A stretch of 64,000 nucleotides of DNA from Asaia astilbis JCM 15831. GTDB lineage: Bacteria > Pseudomonadota > Alphaproteobacteria > Acetobacterales > Acetobacteraceae. Positions 48,474 to 58,860 of this stretch are shown here, one piece after another (the stretch's first letter is position 1; each line of letters opens with the position of its first letter). The stretch lies in NCBI RefSeq assembly GCF_000613845.1, contig NZ_BAJT01000007.1:99084-163083 (forward strand). The letters are read 5' to 3'. The position numbers were made by a program, and so were the translations under genes. Below the pieces are notes generated by a model, which was not told where the DNA came from, searched no databases, and was given only the letters and a program-made list of their open reading frames with translations.

Positions 48474-48931
48474 GCGCGTGGTCCCTTGTTGCGACGATGT
48501 GAGAGGGCGACGAAGGCCGCGATCAACCCGAGAGACAGTCCTGCCGTGGCAAAGACAGAACGGCGACCGTCAGCGTCGATTTCCTTCTTTTCGAAACGTG
48601 CCCCGCTATCCCAGATCAGATGGCGAATGCTCGCGACGAAATGATAAAGCGTTGCGACACCCCAGCCGAGAAAGATCAGACGCCCGAGGGGGTGAGTGGC
48701 GCCGCGTTGCGCGCGGTTAAAGGCGCGCGGTCCCTGTGCGAGCGCGGATAGCCACGCGACGGCCAACCCTGCGCCAAGCGAGGAAACGACGCCGGCCATG
48801 CGATTGCCGATCGAAAGAGCCATTGAGAGGCGAAAACGATAGACATCTAGGTGGGGAGACATGGGACGCCTTATGGCCTGCCCCTCAGTGTCGGTGCCGT
48901 GATAGAACGCTTCACGTCCGTCGGAAGCCAT
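48470..48931 (-). CDS. sdhC: Succinate dehydrogenase cytochrome b556 subunit
   Basis: A 153-residue anchor subunit. RRPMSPHLDVYRFRLSMALSIGNRMAG is the conserved RP.SPHL.IYR...S..HR.TG region, here with IGNR in place of the usual IxHR. LYHFVASIRHLIWDSG carries the heme His. Three helices are visible. It is the first gene of sdhCDAB; the promoter must lie in the 249-base gap to divergent zapE. Confidence 0.92.
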   Translation of the reverse strand: MASDGREAFYHGTDTEGQAIRRPMSPHLDVYRFRLSMALSIGNRMAGVVSSLGAGLAVAWLSALAQGPRAFNRAQRGATHPLGRLIFLGWGVATLYHFVASIRHLIWDSGARFEKKEIDADGRRSVFATAGLSLGLIAAFVALSHRRNKGPRA

Positions 48932-49180
48932 GGCGATACCTCGGAATTCTGTCTTCGGGCTATGCGATACCTAACCCACATAGTCGCATTTATCTGTGAC
49001 GTCATGTGCATATTGATGTGAGAATCTGCACCGATTTTGTCTTGTATTTCATGAGATTCCGCCTCATTCGCAACTGGGGAATCTCACCAAGGCGTGACGC
49101 TGTGTGAGGGGCGCGTTACGCTTGCGCGCATGGTAGGAACCGGGCCAGAAACCTGAAGCGCGCGACGAAAAGAGAGCCCG

Positions 49181-50316
49181 ATGCCAGAACTGAATTCAGC
49201 CTCGCTTCCCTCCCGGTCCGTGATGCCCGGAGCCACCGGGGTGTTGTCGGCTTACCGACGCCTGATCGCCCAGGGGAAGATCGAGGCGGACACGGCTCAG
49301 GGCCACGCTGCCGAGGCGCTCGACAAACTGGCGCAGGCGTTGCAGGCGCGGCACGAGACCAGGGAAGGGTTTTTCTCGCGTCTGTCGAAGCGCCGCCCGG
49401 CGCCGATCAAGGGGCTCTATCTGGTCGGCGAAGTCGGACGAGGGAAGACCATGCTCATGGATCTTTTCTGTCGCGAGGTTGCCGTCACAAAAAAGCGGCG
49501 CATCCATTTCCACGCTTTTATGCAGGAGGTCCTGCGCGCCCTGCATAAAGGACAGGGGAGGAGCGAGCGCCATGAGGACCCGGTGCGTGAACTGGCTCAG
49601 AAAGTGCATGAACAGAATGATCTGCTCTGTTTCGACGAGTTCCAGATCAACGACATGTCTGACGCGGTCCTCGTACTTCGTCTGCTCGATATGGTCATGG
49701 CACTCGGCACCGTCGTGGTGGCGACATCGAACACCGCCCCCCCGGATCTGATGAAAAATCAGGCCCAGAACCGCGCCACGATGCGGCCTTATCTCGAGGC
49801 ATTCGGGGCGCATATGCAGGTGCTGACTCTTGAAGCTGCCCGTGATTACCGCAGGGGGCGGGAGCTGGATGCCCAGACCTGGCTTGTTCCGGATTCAGAA
49901 GAAAACTCGGCGCATCTGCGTCAGAAATTCGAGACGGAAACGCAGGGAAGCGCAGAGCCGGATTTCGTCTCAATCGGGTCACGCCGCGTCCCGGTGCCGT
50001 TCTGCAAAGGAGATGTGGCCTGGTTTACGTTCGAGGCCCTGTGTGGCGACGCGCGTGGTCCCGCAGATTATCTGGCTATTGTCGCGCGGTTTCGGACAAT
50101 TTTTATCGACCGGATTCCGGCTCTCGTGCCCGACCAGTATGACAAGGCGCGTCGTTTCATCAATCTGATCGACGTCATGTACGAAAATCACACGAACTTG
50201 TTTGCCTCCGCCGCTGCGCAGCCTGAAGCTCTCTATCAGACCGGTGAGAATGCCACCGCATTCGAAGCACCGCCTCACGTCTTGAGGAAATGCGTTCGAG
50301 CGACTGGCAGCGCTGA
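49181..50316 (+). CDS. zapE: Cell division protein ZapE (AFG1-like ATPase), frameshift near 3' end
   Basis: An AFG1/ZapE P-loop ATPase linked in E. coli to Z-ring dynamics. It has Walker A LVGEVGRGKTMLMDLF, Walker B LLCFDEFQINDMSDA, VATSNTAPPDL, and the late RFINLIDVMYENHTNLFASA block. After YQTGENATAFE the frame diverges. One missing base near 50276 gives TASRLEEMRSSDWQR and TGA at 50316, the expected family C-terminus, for 378 residues. The uncorrected frame runs to 50341, into the end of the convergent fusion gene. Its divergence from sdhC may share control DNA. Confidence 0.92.
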
Positions 50317-50331
50317 GGGGCGCCCGCCTGC

Positions 50332-52600
50332 TCAGAGGTGAAGCGCCTTGAGGAATTCCGGCATTGTGCAAGTGCCGCCTTTTCCATGGCAGGCCGGGAC
50401 CCTCGGATAGCTCCAGGATAATGGGGCCCGGTTGGGGTCGCGGCGTATGTCTTCGGGTGACTGGGAGATAAAGACGACCCTGACATGGCGGCTTCCGTCG
50501 GCATTACGGTACAGCGCAAATCCGAGCGCCGAACCGACAGGAATTTCGTCCTGTGCGTAACCCGGCGCCTTGACGTGACTGTCGAGCATGCCGAGCAGAG
50601 GGGCGATCGTGTCATCATGACCCATGTAAAGGGTCAGGACCGGACCGTCTGAAGCCGTGATGTTTTCCGCCAGCGCCTTGCGCAGCATCTGCGAAAGCGG
50701 CGCCGCAATGGGTGTTGGTTGCAAGGTGCTCGCCAGCATGGTCGCGTGGAGTCCGGAGAGGGATTCCAGCGTTTCTGTATCGAAGGGCTTTCCGTTCAGG
50801 TCCGGAAGGGGGTGTCCATCCAGATATCCGAGTTCGAGAACCTCCGCATAGGAAGAGGCTTCCTCAATCGGGCCGGAGAGAACGAACCCTCGGCCTGTGT
50901 GGTCAGCCTGTATCCGGCTTGGCTCGTGTAAGAAGTCACAGTGATGCGGTGTGCAGTGCAGCAGGCTGCCGAGCAGGCTGAGTTCTCGCTTTTGCCTGGA
51001 GGACAGGCGCTCCGGGTCGGGAAGGAGGGCGCTCAGACGTTTCGTATCGAACAAGGCGGGTGACGTTTGCTGAGGGGAAAAAAGAGCGTCGGGTTTGAAT
51101 TCGGCGAGGTGATGCAGGCTCAACGCACAGGATGGGGCAAGACCCTCTGCAATGGCATGCGCGCTGGCAATTGTGCGCGGCTCGGAATTGGCGTGAATCA
51201 GAATGCTGCCGGAAGCAGGGCATAGACCAGCCTGGAGCAGGGCGTTCTGCTCGAGCCATTGGCGGAGCGATTTTCCCGCAGATGAAAGGCTTCTGCCCCA
51301 TGAGGAGTCAAATCGCCCGGTCGTCCTGCCCAGTGCGGCCAGGTTGCAGGCAGGGTCGCCAGATCCGGTTGTTGGCCCGATAAGGCCGAGCGGATGCCAT
51401 GCCGCATCACAAGAACGAGCCGTGTCAGGACCGGTGCGTCTGACGCACCGGCAGAGAGGGCCTCGTCGCGACACGCAGCAGAGGCTTCTGGCACCGTAAC
51501 GGGGTTGCAGCGTGCGGCTCTGCCATTTGGAAAACCAACGCGATATCCGCTCCAGCGGGCCGGCTCACTATCCGGATAATCGGTACTGATCAGCTGGGCG
51601 CCGCTTCGAAGCGCCTTGTCGCGTCGCCCAATCGCGCCGGAACGCCCTTCTTTCGTGTCGGCATCCGCACGGATACGCACCAGGAGATGCTGTTTGACCA
51701 AAGCCGTCACCTGCTGTTCAGGGCCGTCATTCAGCTCGGTAAAGGCCGCTTCGGTGGCGTTTGGATCGGCATTGGGGAAGGCTATCCGCCCCTTCAGACC
51801 GGGATGCCCCTGAAGATAGGTCGGGCCGTCATGGCGCTGATCGAGCAGGAAGACGATCTTGCCGAGTGTCTTCGACAGAGCGGGCCATCCACGGGCTGCG
51901 ATGGCGGCCGAAAGGGTTTCACCGGGAGCGTGAAGGTCATCGGGTGTCAGAAGCCTGTCGGCAGGGATCTCAGCGCGTATGGTGGCATCGAGCGCGTCGA
52001 ATGTCTGGCGCGTGAAAGGCTGGACCGATGTGCCGCCGGGCACTTCGTCGCGCTGTTCGGTTTCCAGAATGATGAAAATCGGGATGTGACGGGGATGCGC
52101 TTGCGACCAGCTAGTCACCTCCTTCAGGCACGTGCTGAGCGTCAGGCAGGTCGCGTGCTGATCGAGGTCGGGAATATGCATGACCTTGATCCCAGGCCGT
52201 TCCATCACAGCCCGTGCAGACGGTGCCAGCGGCCAGATGATGTCGGGCCTGCCCGGACGATGAGGCCGGGCAAATCGCCCGCCCTTGTCGTCGGCATAGA
52301 GGTCGAGCTCGATCTGTCTCACCCCTGCATCCAGTTGCTGCGTGAGCGATGCATGACGGTAATCGAGCAAGGCTGCGAGATCCGGATTGACTGCTGCGAT
52401 TTCAGCAAGGCGCTCAGCAGTCAGTCCAGCATGGTAGGAATTATGCGATCCGATTACCTGGATCTGATCCAGTCTTATCGGCGCTTCGGCGCCCTGCGTG
52501 GGGACAGGGTGTGTCTGTCCCCACGCTGATAGCAGGGAGACAGACAGGCACCGATGGCACCGAGCGCGACAAGCCTGCGCGCTTTCAAGCGGAGCGGCAT
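50332..52600 (-). pseudogene. Exported fusion of PI-PLC-like phospholipase and AppA-type histidine acid phosphatase, two frameshifts
   Basis: The corrected product is about 756 residues. The signal peptide is MPLRLKARRLVALGAIGACL plus LLSAWG. The PI-PLC-C1-like domain (about 40-380) has IQVIGSHNSYHAG, LDAGVRQIELDLYADDKGG, HPRHIPIFIILETEQ and LISTDYPDSEPARWSGY. The histidine acid phosphatase domain (about 395-750) has RLVLVMRHGIRSAL (RHGxR, with Ser/Ala for the usual A/P), LTPHGAEAFHL, SEPRTIASAHAIAEGL and YMGHDDTIAPLLG (HD motif), closest in layout to phytase/glucose-1-phosphatase AppA. One-base losses at about 52539 and 51275-51277 split it into three frames. Its ATG overlaps the TonB receptor stop (TGATG). 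I infer cleavage and dephosphorylation of inositol phospholipids or phosphates in the periplasm. Confidence 0.82.
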
Positions 52601-55443
52601 CAGAATTCCCCGCTCAGTCCTGCGAGATACATACGCCCCGTCTGGACGAAAGCGCCATTGGCCGAGCCGTCATAAGCGAGATAGGATTTGCCCTTGCCCA
52701 TCGTCTCCCAGAAAGCAGGCGTATTGAGCAGGTTCTGCATGGCCAGAGACCCTGTCAGACCCCAGCCGATTTTGTATTTCATGCTCAGATCGAGACGCTG
52801 TGTCGGCTGCAGATAAAAATCGGGCGTTTTACTGCTCACGCTGAGGAGCTGCGTCCCGACGTAATTATAGTTGAGGTCGAAATGGATCGGCCCCCGGCTG
52901 TAATAGACACCCAGATTATACATCATCTCCGGCGCACGGGGCAGGGCGGTATCGGCATGACCGGCAACGTTGCTCTTCGCGGTCGAATGCTGGAGCGTGA
53001 TATTGGCATTGACCCCAAACCCGTTGAGCCAGCCTGGCAGGAAATAGAGGTTCTGCTGTGCGGCCAGTTCGAGGCCTTCCAACGTGGCACCGCGGCCGTT
53101 GACGGGCATCTGATAGACCGTGCCCCCATCGGTGTAGGAGTTTGTTGGGACGTTGCCGCCAAGAGTCCTACTGTTCGTGCTGCCGGATACGGAGGTGAAG
53201 ATGAATTTCTGGATCTGCTTGTAGTAAACCGAGGCAGAGATCATGCCTGCGTGGTGATTATAAAGTTCGGCCGAGAAATCGAACATCGTGGCGGTTGTCG
53301 GGCGCAGATTGGGGTTCGGTTGGGACACGGCGAGGATCTGGTTGGTCAGCGGGTCGAGACTGAGTGAGGTCGCGCCATTGATCAGGCCGAAAGCCGGTCG
53401 GGTCAGCCCGCGACGTACGGAAAAGCGCAGAACACTGAGGGAGGACGGCCGCCAGTTGACATTGAGATAAGGCAGGGGGCTCCCATAGGACTGCCCGATC
53501 TTGACGAAATTTCCGGTCGTGCTGTCGCCGTTCGAGCTCCAATGCGTGCCGCTGAAATCGGTGTATTCATAACGGAACCCCGGATGAATATCGACCGGTC
53601 CCGCTTGCAGGTTCAAGGAGACGAACCCGGCATAGATTTTTTCCGATCCGGTACTCGTATTCGCATTCCAGTCGTTTTTCGTATAATTTCCGGCCCCATT
53701 CGGATCGTTTTGATATTTGTAAGGGACGGTCGTGTTTTTAACCCAGTTACGATCCAGAAGGCGGAAATCGCCGATTTTTCCGCCGAAGGCATCGACCTGA
53801 TAGCCAGGGATATCGCCGATCATGAGGCCCTGAGCATTGGACGAGGGCCATTTCTTACCGCCGAAGAACGGGCCGTTATAAACGAAATTATTGTCGTTAT
53901 GGAAAAATGGGTGCTGCCATGCGGCGCGTTGCGTACTGCTGAATTTAAAGCCGAACGCGATGGATTTGAGAATTTCCGAACGGAAACGATAGGCTGCATC
54001 CGCATGGACGCCATACATGTCGGCGGTGCTCTGCGCATCGCGCCCCTGCGTTTTCCAGAACCGGCTGAGATTCTGGTTTTTGAATTGATCGACTGCCGCT
54101 TGCGGACCGTTCATGCGTGGAAGGGTCGTGTTGGCGATGTCGAAGGTAAAAGGTCCCGCGATACCACCGCTGCCGTACATGCTGGCTTCGACCGTGTTGG
54201 GGCTGGATTGCACACCATAGCTGTTGAACACGTCGTAATTGACGGTCCAGCGGTCGAAATGGCTGACGCCACCGATTTTCTGTGTTGTCAGAAGTTGAGC
54301 TGAGTCGTTGGTCGTAAAATATTGCGCGCGCTGCGCACCGCCCGCCCGATAGACACCGTCCGGATAATATGAGGTCAGTCCGCCGCGCAGACTGACCTGA
54401 TTGTCATTCATCTGGACGTTGTACTGGCCATAGGTGCCCAGGGCATAAAATTCGTGATGGTCGCCCTTGTAGTTCAATGAGAGCGAGCCGCCATAGCGTT
54501 TGAGCTTGCTGGTAAAGAGATCATATTTGAGCTGCGTGCTTGTCAGCTGGGATGCCTGATCGAGCGACGACACGTTTGATTCGGAGAGAAACGTGGGTTT
54601 GTAGCTCGTATTGGGAGCGACGGCGTTCGCGAGAACGTTCTTGGTTGAATAATAGCCGGTCGCATAGACGCCGAAGCGGCCATCCCGACCGAAACGGCGC
54701 GCAAATTCGCCTTGCACCGTCCCCCCGAGATCGGGAGTGCCTGTGCGTGCAGCATTATCGTTCAGCTGACCCTGAAGCGTCAGCTTGTGGAGAGGGGCAG
54801 AAAAATCGAAGGCAGTCGGCGTGCGTATGTCGATGGCGCCGCCGATGGCATCGCCATCCATATCTGTCGTTGTGCTTTTGGATACCTTGATGGACGTGAT
54901 GCCATAAGGCGCGAGCATGTCGAAAGAGATGGCGCGTGTTGCGGCATCGGCGGGGGCGATACGCTCCCCGTTAAGCGTATAGGCATTATAACTGGAATCC
55001 AGGCCACGTATGGTCATGTACTGGGTTTCACCGGTGGCTGCCTGACCGCCCGACATGTTGCTATAAGCCGACAGACCCGGAAGGCGCGTCAGGATATCCG
55101 ACAGATTGGTCTCGGGAGCACGCTCAATCTGCTCTCTCGACATGACACTCGCCACGCCCGTGCTTCGGCGTTGCTCATCGAGGGCCGCAGCCACGGTTCC
55201 GCCGCGCAAAGCTGTCACCTGGATGTGTTCGTAAGACCGTTTTTTATCGAGATCGCCGGTTGCGGCCTGCGGTCCAGCCTGATGGGGCGGAATGGTTTGC
55301 GGCTTTTGCGCAATGGAGGGAGGCGTTGTCCTGCGCCCGTCCTTTTTTTTATGGTGCGTGCCCTGTGCGTGCGCCGGAGTGAGAGCCCCAAACACCACGA
55401 GGGAAACGAGACAACGGGTCAGCAAAGGCCTGTACGACGTCAT
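52600..55443 (-). CDS. TonB-dependent receptor (TIGR01782-like)
   Basis: A 947-residue outer-membrane receptor. TSYRPLLTRCLVSLVVFGAL is the signal region, then a basic/Pro linker and the plug: YEHIQVTALRGGTVAAAL, ETNLSDILTRLPGL, MTIRGLDSSYNAYTLNGERI, KSTTTDMDGDAIGGAIDIRT. The barrel ends GRMYLAGLSGEF with the terminal Phe. The plug pattern with AAALDEQRRSTGVASVMS is of the TonB-Xanth-Caul type, often used for sugars and phosphorylated compounds. I start at ATG 55443, with GAGAGG upstream. The stop overlaps the PI-PLC/phosphatase start, so both are co-translated; uptake of the enzyme's substrate or product is likely. Confidence 0.9.
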   Translation of the reverse strand: MTSYRPLLTRCLVSLVVFGALTPAHAQGTHHKKKDGRRTTPPSIAQKPQTIPPHQAGPQAATGDLDKKRSYEHIQVTALRGGTVAAALDEQRRSTGVASVMSREQIERAPETNLSDILTRLPGLSAYSNMSGGQAATGETQYMTIRGLDSSYNAYTLNGERIAPADAATRAISFDMLAPYGITSIKVSKSTTTDMDGDAIGGAIDIRTPTAFDFSAPLHKLTLQGQLNDNAARTGTPDLGGTVQGEFARRFGRDGRFGVYATGYYSTKNVLANAVAPNTSYKPTFLSESNVSSLDQASQLTSTQLKYDLFTSKLKRYGGSLSLNYKGDHHEFYALGTYGQYNVQMNDNQVSLRGGLTSYYPDGVYRAGGAQRAQYFTTNDSAQLLTTQKIGGVSHFDRWTVNYDVFNSYGVQSSPNTVEASMYGSGGIAGPFTFDIANTTLPRMNGPQAAVDQFKNQNLSRFWKTQGRDAQSTADMYGVHADAAYRFRSEILKSIAFGFKFSSTQRAAWQHPFFHNDNNFVYNGPFFGGKKWPSSNAQGLMIGDIPGYQVDAFGGKIGDFRLLDRNWVKNTTVPYKYQNDPNGAGNYTKNDWNANTSTGSEKIYAGFVSLNLQAGPVDIHPGFRYEYTDFSGTHWSSNGDSTTGNFVKIGQSYGSPLPYLNVNWRPSSLSVLRFSVRRGLTRPAFGLINGATSLSLDPLTNQILAVSQPNPNLRPTTATMFDFSAELYNHHAGMISASVYYKQIQKFIFTSVSGSTNSRTLGGNVPTNSYTDGGTVYQMPVNGRGATLEGLELAAQQNLYFLPGWLNGFGVNANITLQHSTAKSNVAGHADTALPRAPEMMYNLGVYYSRGPIHFDLNYNYVGTQLLSVSSKTPDFYLQPTQRLDLSMKYKIGWGLTGSLAMQNLLNTPAFWETMGKGKSYLAYDGSANGAFVQTGRMYLAGLSGEF

Positions 55444-55864
55444 GGAGTATTTACCTCTCGGACGCAAAAGATCGCTCTCCACCTTCGACAGTAATTTTCC
55501 GCCAAAAATGAAAGTTAAAGAAAAGGAATATTCCCCATTCTATTTTATAGATCAGTAAAGCAATCGGATGCGCCGTCTATTTGACGGTTATTGTTATAGA
55601 CAAGACGATATATTAACGATACAGCTCTTTCGATCTGTCGCGTTTATTCCGATGCAATATCTAGAGCGTGTTGCCGATCATTTGTATGAAGGCTTTATTA
55701 AAAGTCGAACTGTATCTTTATGTGACGGATGAGAGCCGAAAGGCGTATTTTAACGCGTCGGCCTTGTGCCTTCGTCACGTTCGACTGATCGCCGGGGCGT
55801 TGCACCTTCAAGGCGATCTGAGGCAATTTTTGTGTGATCAGGCCCTTGAGGAGGCCCGAAGGCG
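55444..55864. promoter_or_regulatory. Promoter region of the receptor/PI-PLC operon
   Basis: About 420 bases, AT-rich near the receptor, with no supported gene. It holds a perfect 10-bp palindrome GGAATATTCC (55525-55534), about 80 bases before the receptor start. Its half-sites equal those of the iol operators but with a 2-base rather than 6-base gap. The distal part is plain DNA beyond the peptidase terminator. Confidence 0.45.
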
Positions 55865-55897
55865 ATGGCCCCTCCGCTCAATGAGCGAAAGGGCCAT
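55865..55897 (-). terminator. Stem-loop after the M3 peptidase gene
   Basis: ATGGCCC...CGCTC (55865-55879) pairs with GAGCG...GGGCCAT (55883-55897) with a small internal loop. It is just past the peptidase stop codon on the minus strand. There is no clear T tract. Confidence 0.5.
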
Positions 55898-55905
55898 GGC
55901 AGACA

Positions 55906-58028
55906 TCATTTATTGTCGGCGGTCAGGCCGCGATGGGCCAGCATCGGGCCGATTTCAGGATCCTTGCCATAGAAGGCCTTGAACATCGGGCCGTAATCCA
56001 TGGTGTGTCCCTTGGACAGGATCAGGTCACGGAAGCGCTGACCGTTCTCGCGGGTCAGGCCGCCATGTGACTGGAACCAGGAATAAACGTCCTGATCCAG
56101 CATTTCGGTCCAGAGATAGGCGTAATAACCCGCTGAATAGCCATTACCCCAGATGTGCAGGAAATAGCTGGAACGATAGCGAGGCGGAACATTCGCCACG
56201 TCGAGACCGGTTTCGGCGAGGGCCTTGGCTTCAAACTGATCGGCGTCCTGACGCGGGGCATCGGCAGCGATGCCGTGCCAGGACATGTCGAGCTGGGCTG
56301 CGGCGACGATCTCACCCAGCGCATAACCCTGGTTGAAGTGAGCGGCTTTCTTGATCTTGGCAACCAGCGCGTCAGGCATTGCAGCGCCGGTTTTGTAATG
56401 ACGGGCGTAATGGGCGAAGACTTTCGGGTCCATGGCCCAGTTCTCGTTGAACTGCGACGGGAACTCGACAAAGTCGCGCGCCACGGCTGTACCAGAAAGC
56501 GACGGATAGGTCTGGCTGGCGAAAAGCCCGTGCAGCGCATGCCCGAATTCGTGGAACATGGTCGTGACGTCATCGGATGTGATGAGCTGCGGCTGACCCG
56601 GTGCGGCCTTGGTGAAATTGGCCACGTTGTAAATTACAGGGCGTGTCTTGAGCAGGTCGCTCTGTCCGACGAAATTCGACATCCAGGCGCCACCGGATTT
56701 GTTGTCGCGCTTGAAATAATCGAAATACATCAGGCCGAGAGGCGAGCCGTCCTCGTCCTTGACCTCAAAAACCAGAACATCCGGATTATAAACCGGGATG
56801 TCCTTGCGGGGCTCGAACGTAATTCCGTAAAGCTGGGTCGCCGCATAGAACACGCCATCAGTGAGCACCGTGTGCAGCTCGAAATAGGGCTTCACATCGT
56901 TCTGGTTGAGGTCGAATTTCTGCTTGCGCACGCGCTCGGCGTAGTAATTCCAGTCCCAGGGCTTGAGTGTGAAGCTCTGATGGTCTTCGGCAATCGCTTT
57001 TTGCAGCTCGGCCGCTTCGCGATGCTGTTCAGCAGCGGTGGCAGGCACCAGCTGATGGATGAAGTCGTTCACGGCAGCCGGGGTTTTGGCCATCTGGTCG
57101 TACAGCGTGTAGGCGGCAAAGCTCGGGTAGCCGAACAGGGCGGCCTTTTCGGCGCGGAGCTGTGCAATTTCCGTAATCGTCTGACGGGTGTCGTTGGCAT
57201 CGCCCTTTTCGGCGCGCGTCCAGCTCTGGTTGAACAGGGCTTCGCGCGTCGTGCGATCCGTCAGCGAGACAAGATCCGGCTGCTGGGTCGTGTTTTGCAG
57301 CGGCAGAACATATTTTCCGGAGAGCTTGCGGCTTTCTGCAGATTTCTGGGCGGAGGCGATGGCCCCGTCATCAAGGCCTGCAAGTGCCTCTTTCTTGTCG
57401 ACCACAAGCGCACCAGCTTGGCGCTGGCAATCAGCTTCTGGTTATAGGCCGTTTCCAGCTTCGAGAGCTTGGTGTTCAGCGCACGCAGCTTCTGCTGATC
57501 GGCGTGAGAGAGCTCAGCACCGGAATGGACGAAGCCCTGATAGGTCTGTTCCAGGAGCATCGTCTGCTCCGCATTCAGGTTCAGCGTGGCGCGGTTGTCA
57601 TACAGCGTCTTCACACGATGAAAGAGCTTCGGATTGAGATAGATCTCATCCTGATGCTGGCTGAGCTTGGGAGCTTCCTTGCTGTCGATGGCGTCCATGG
57701 CGTCGTCTTTATCCGCCGAATAGACACCGTAGAACACGCTCTGTACGCGGCCGAGAAGCTGGCCCGAGCGTTCCAGGGCGACAATCGTATTATCGAAAGT
57801 CGGCGCTGCCTTGTTATTGGCAATCGCGCGGATTTCCTTCAGCTGGTCCGCCATGCCCTTTTCGAAAGCGGGCACGTAGTCACTATCCTTGATCTTGTCG
57901 AAGGGCGGAGCCTGATAGGGCAGGGTGCTGGCCTGAAAGAACGGATTGGAAGGTGCTGCTAGCGCGGTGGAGGAAAGCAACGGGAGCGCAACAGCCGCCA
58001 GGGCTGCAGCATGTCTGAAAACGGGCAT
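55906..58028 (-). pseudogene. dcp: Exported M3-family peptidyl-dipeptidase (Dcp-like), frameshifted
   Basis: A zinc peptidase that removes C-terminal dipeptides, here with a signal peptide (MPVFRHAAALAAVALPLLSS...ALA) and so periplasmic. NPFFQASTLPYQAPPFDKIKD is the usual Dcp opening. The zinc site is TMFHEFGHALHGLF (HExxH), with FVEFPSQFNENWA downstream giving the third ligand region, and GNGYSAGYYAYLWTEMLDQD near the end. The frame breaks at about 57417: LIASAK in one frame and AGALVVDKKEALAGLDDGA in the other. One missing base restores a 707-residue protein of normal length. Confidence 0.87.
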
Positions 58029-58120
58029 AACAGAAGGATCCTACGATCGTAACTTGAACGGGCACCGTAGGAAGGAAACACAGGAGCGTCAAACGAGGGG
58101 CACAATGGTGCGCTTTCGTA

Positions 58121-58738
58121 TCAGTCCGTCACGTCCGTTTCATCTTCCTCGTCATCATCTAGAACCCTGATCGCTCCCCCTCTCAGAAGATCCTGTAAAA
58201 AGCCCTGTATGGGCTCCGAGCGGGAGAGCGGTATGCAAAGCGTGACTGTGGCGCCCGTCGCATCGAACTCGCATCCGTCCTGCGTGGCGTCCCATTCTGT
58301 CAGCCGGGCCTGGATAATGGGGAGCAGGCTGAACGAGGCGTGGAATTCAAGCCGCTGCATGGGGACGATCTCAACCGCCTCGCCCTGCTTGAGACATGCG
58401 GCCGCCGCGCCGCCATAGGCACGCACCAGACCACCCGCGCCCAGCTTGACCCCGCCGAACCAGCGCACGACCATCACCGCGACGTGGTCGAATTCCTGAG
58501 AGTCGATCGCCTGCAGAATGGGTCGCCCCGCCGTGCCTCCCGGCTCGCCGTCATCGAAGCTGCGGTAGCGACCGCCGATCCGCCACGCCCAGCAATTATG
58601 GGTTGCATCGAGCTCACGCACACGCTCGAAAAACGCCAGGGCTTCCTCTTCATTCGCAATAGGCGCGGCATGGACACGAAACAGGCTTTTCTTGACGACC
58701 GTGTCCAGCTGCGTTTCTGCCACCAGGGTTTGGGTCAT
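58121..58738 (-). CDS. yigZ: IMPACT/YigZ family protein
   Basis: A 205-residue cytosolic protein of the IMPACT family (UPF0029). Signatures are KKSLFRVHAAPIANEEEALAFF, the central THNCWAWRIGG, SFDDGEPGGTAGRPIL, and VMVVRWFGGVKLGAGGLVRAYGGAAAACL. The C-terminal ferredoxin-like DUF1949 part is present; the very end is acidic (LDDDEEDETDVTD). The function is not firmly known; eukaryotic relatives regulate translation. It lies downstream of radA in the same direction. Confidence 0.9.
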   Translation of the reverse strand: MTQTLVAETQLDTVVKKSLFRVHAAPIANEEEALAFFERVRELDATHNCWAWRIGGRYRSFDDGEPGGTAGRPILQAIDSQEFDHVAVMVVRWFGGVKLGAGGLVRAYGGAAAACLKQGEAVEIVPMQRLEFHASFSLLPIIQARLTEWDATQDGCEFDATGATVTLCIPLSRSEPIQGFLQDLLRGGAIRVLDDDEEDETDVTD

Positions 58739-58860
58739 ATAGGGGCCTTCCTGCTCTGCCTTTGCGGGTTCTTGCTTGCTGATATGGCTCGGTCAGGAAG
58801 CAGCCCCGCCTCTCTTTTGCAAGAGAAGATCCTTTTCGACGGAGCAGGGTCGCGCTGAGA

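Noticed and set aside
56155..57447. Long (430 aa) plus-strand frame over the Dcp-like gene
   Set aside because: Antisense shadow of the M3 peptidase, whose motifs are clear on the minus strand.
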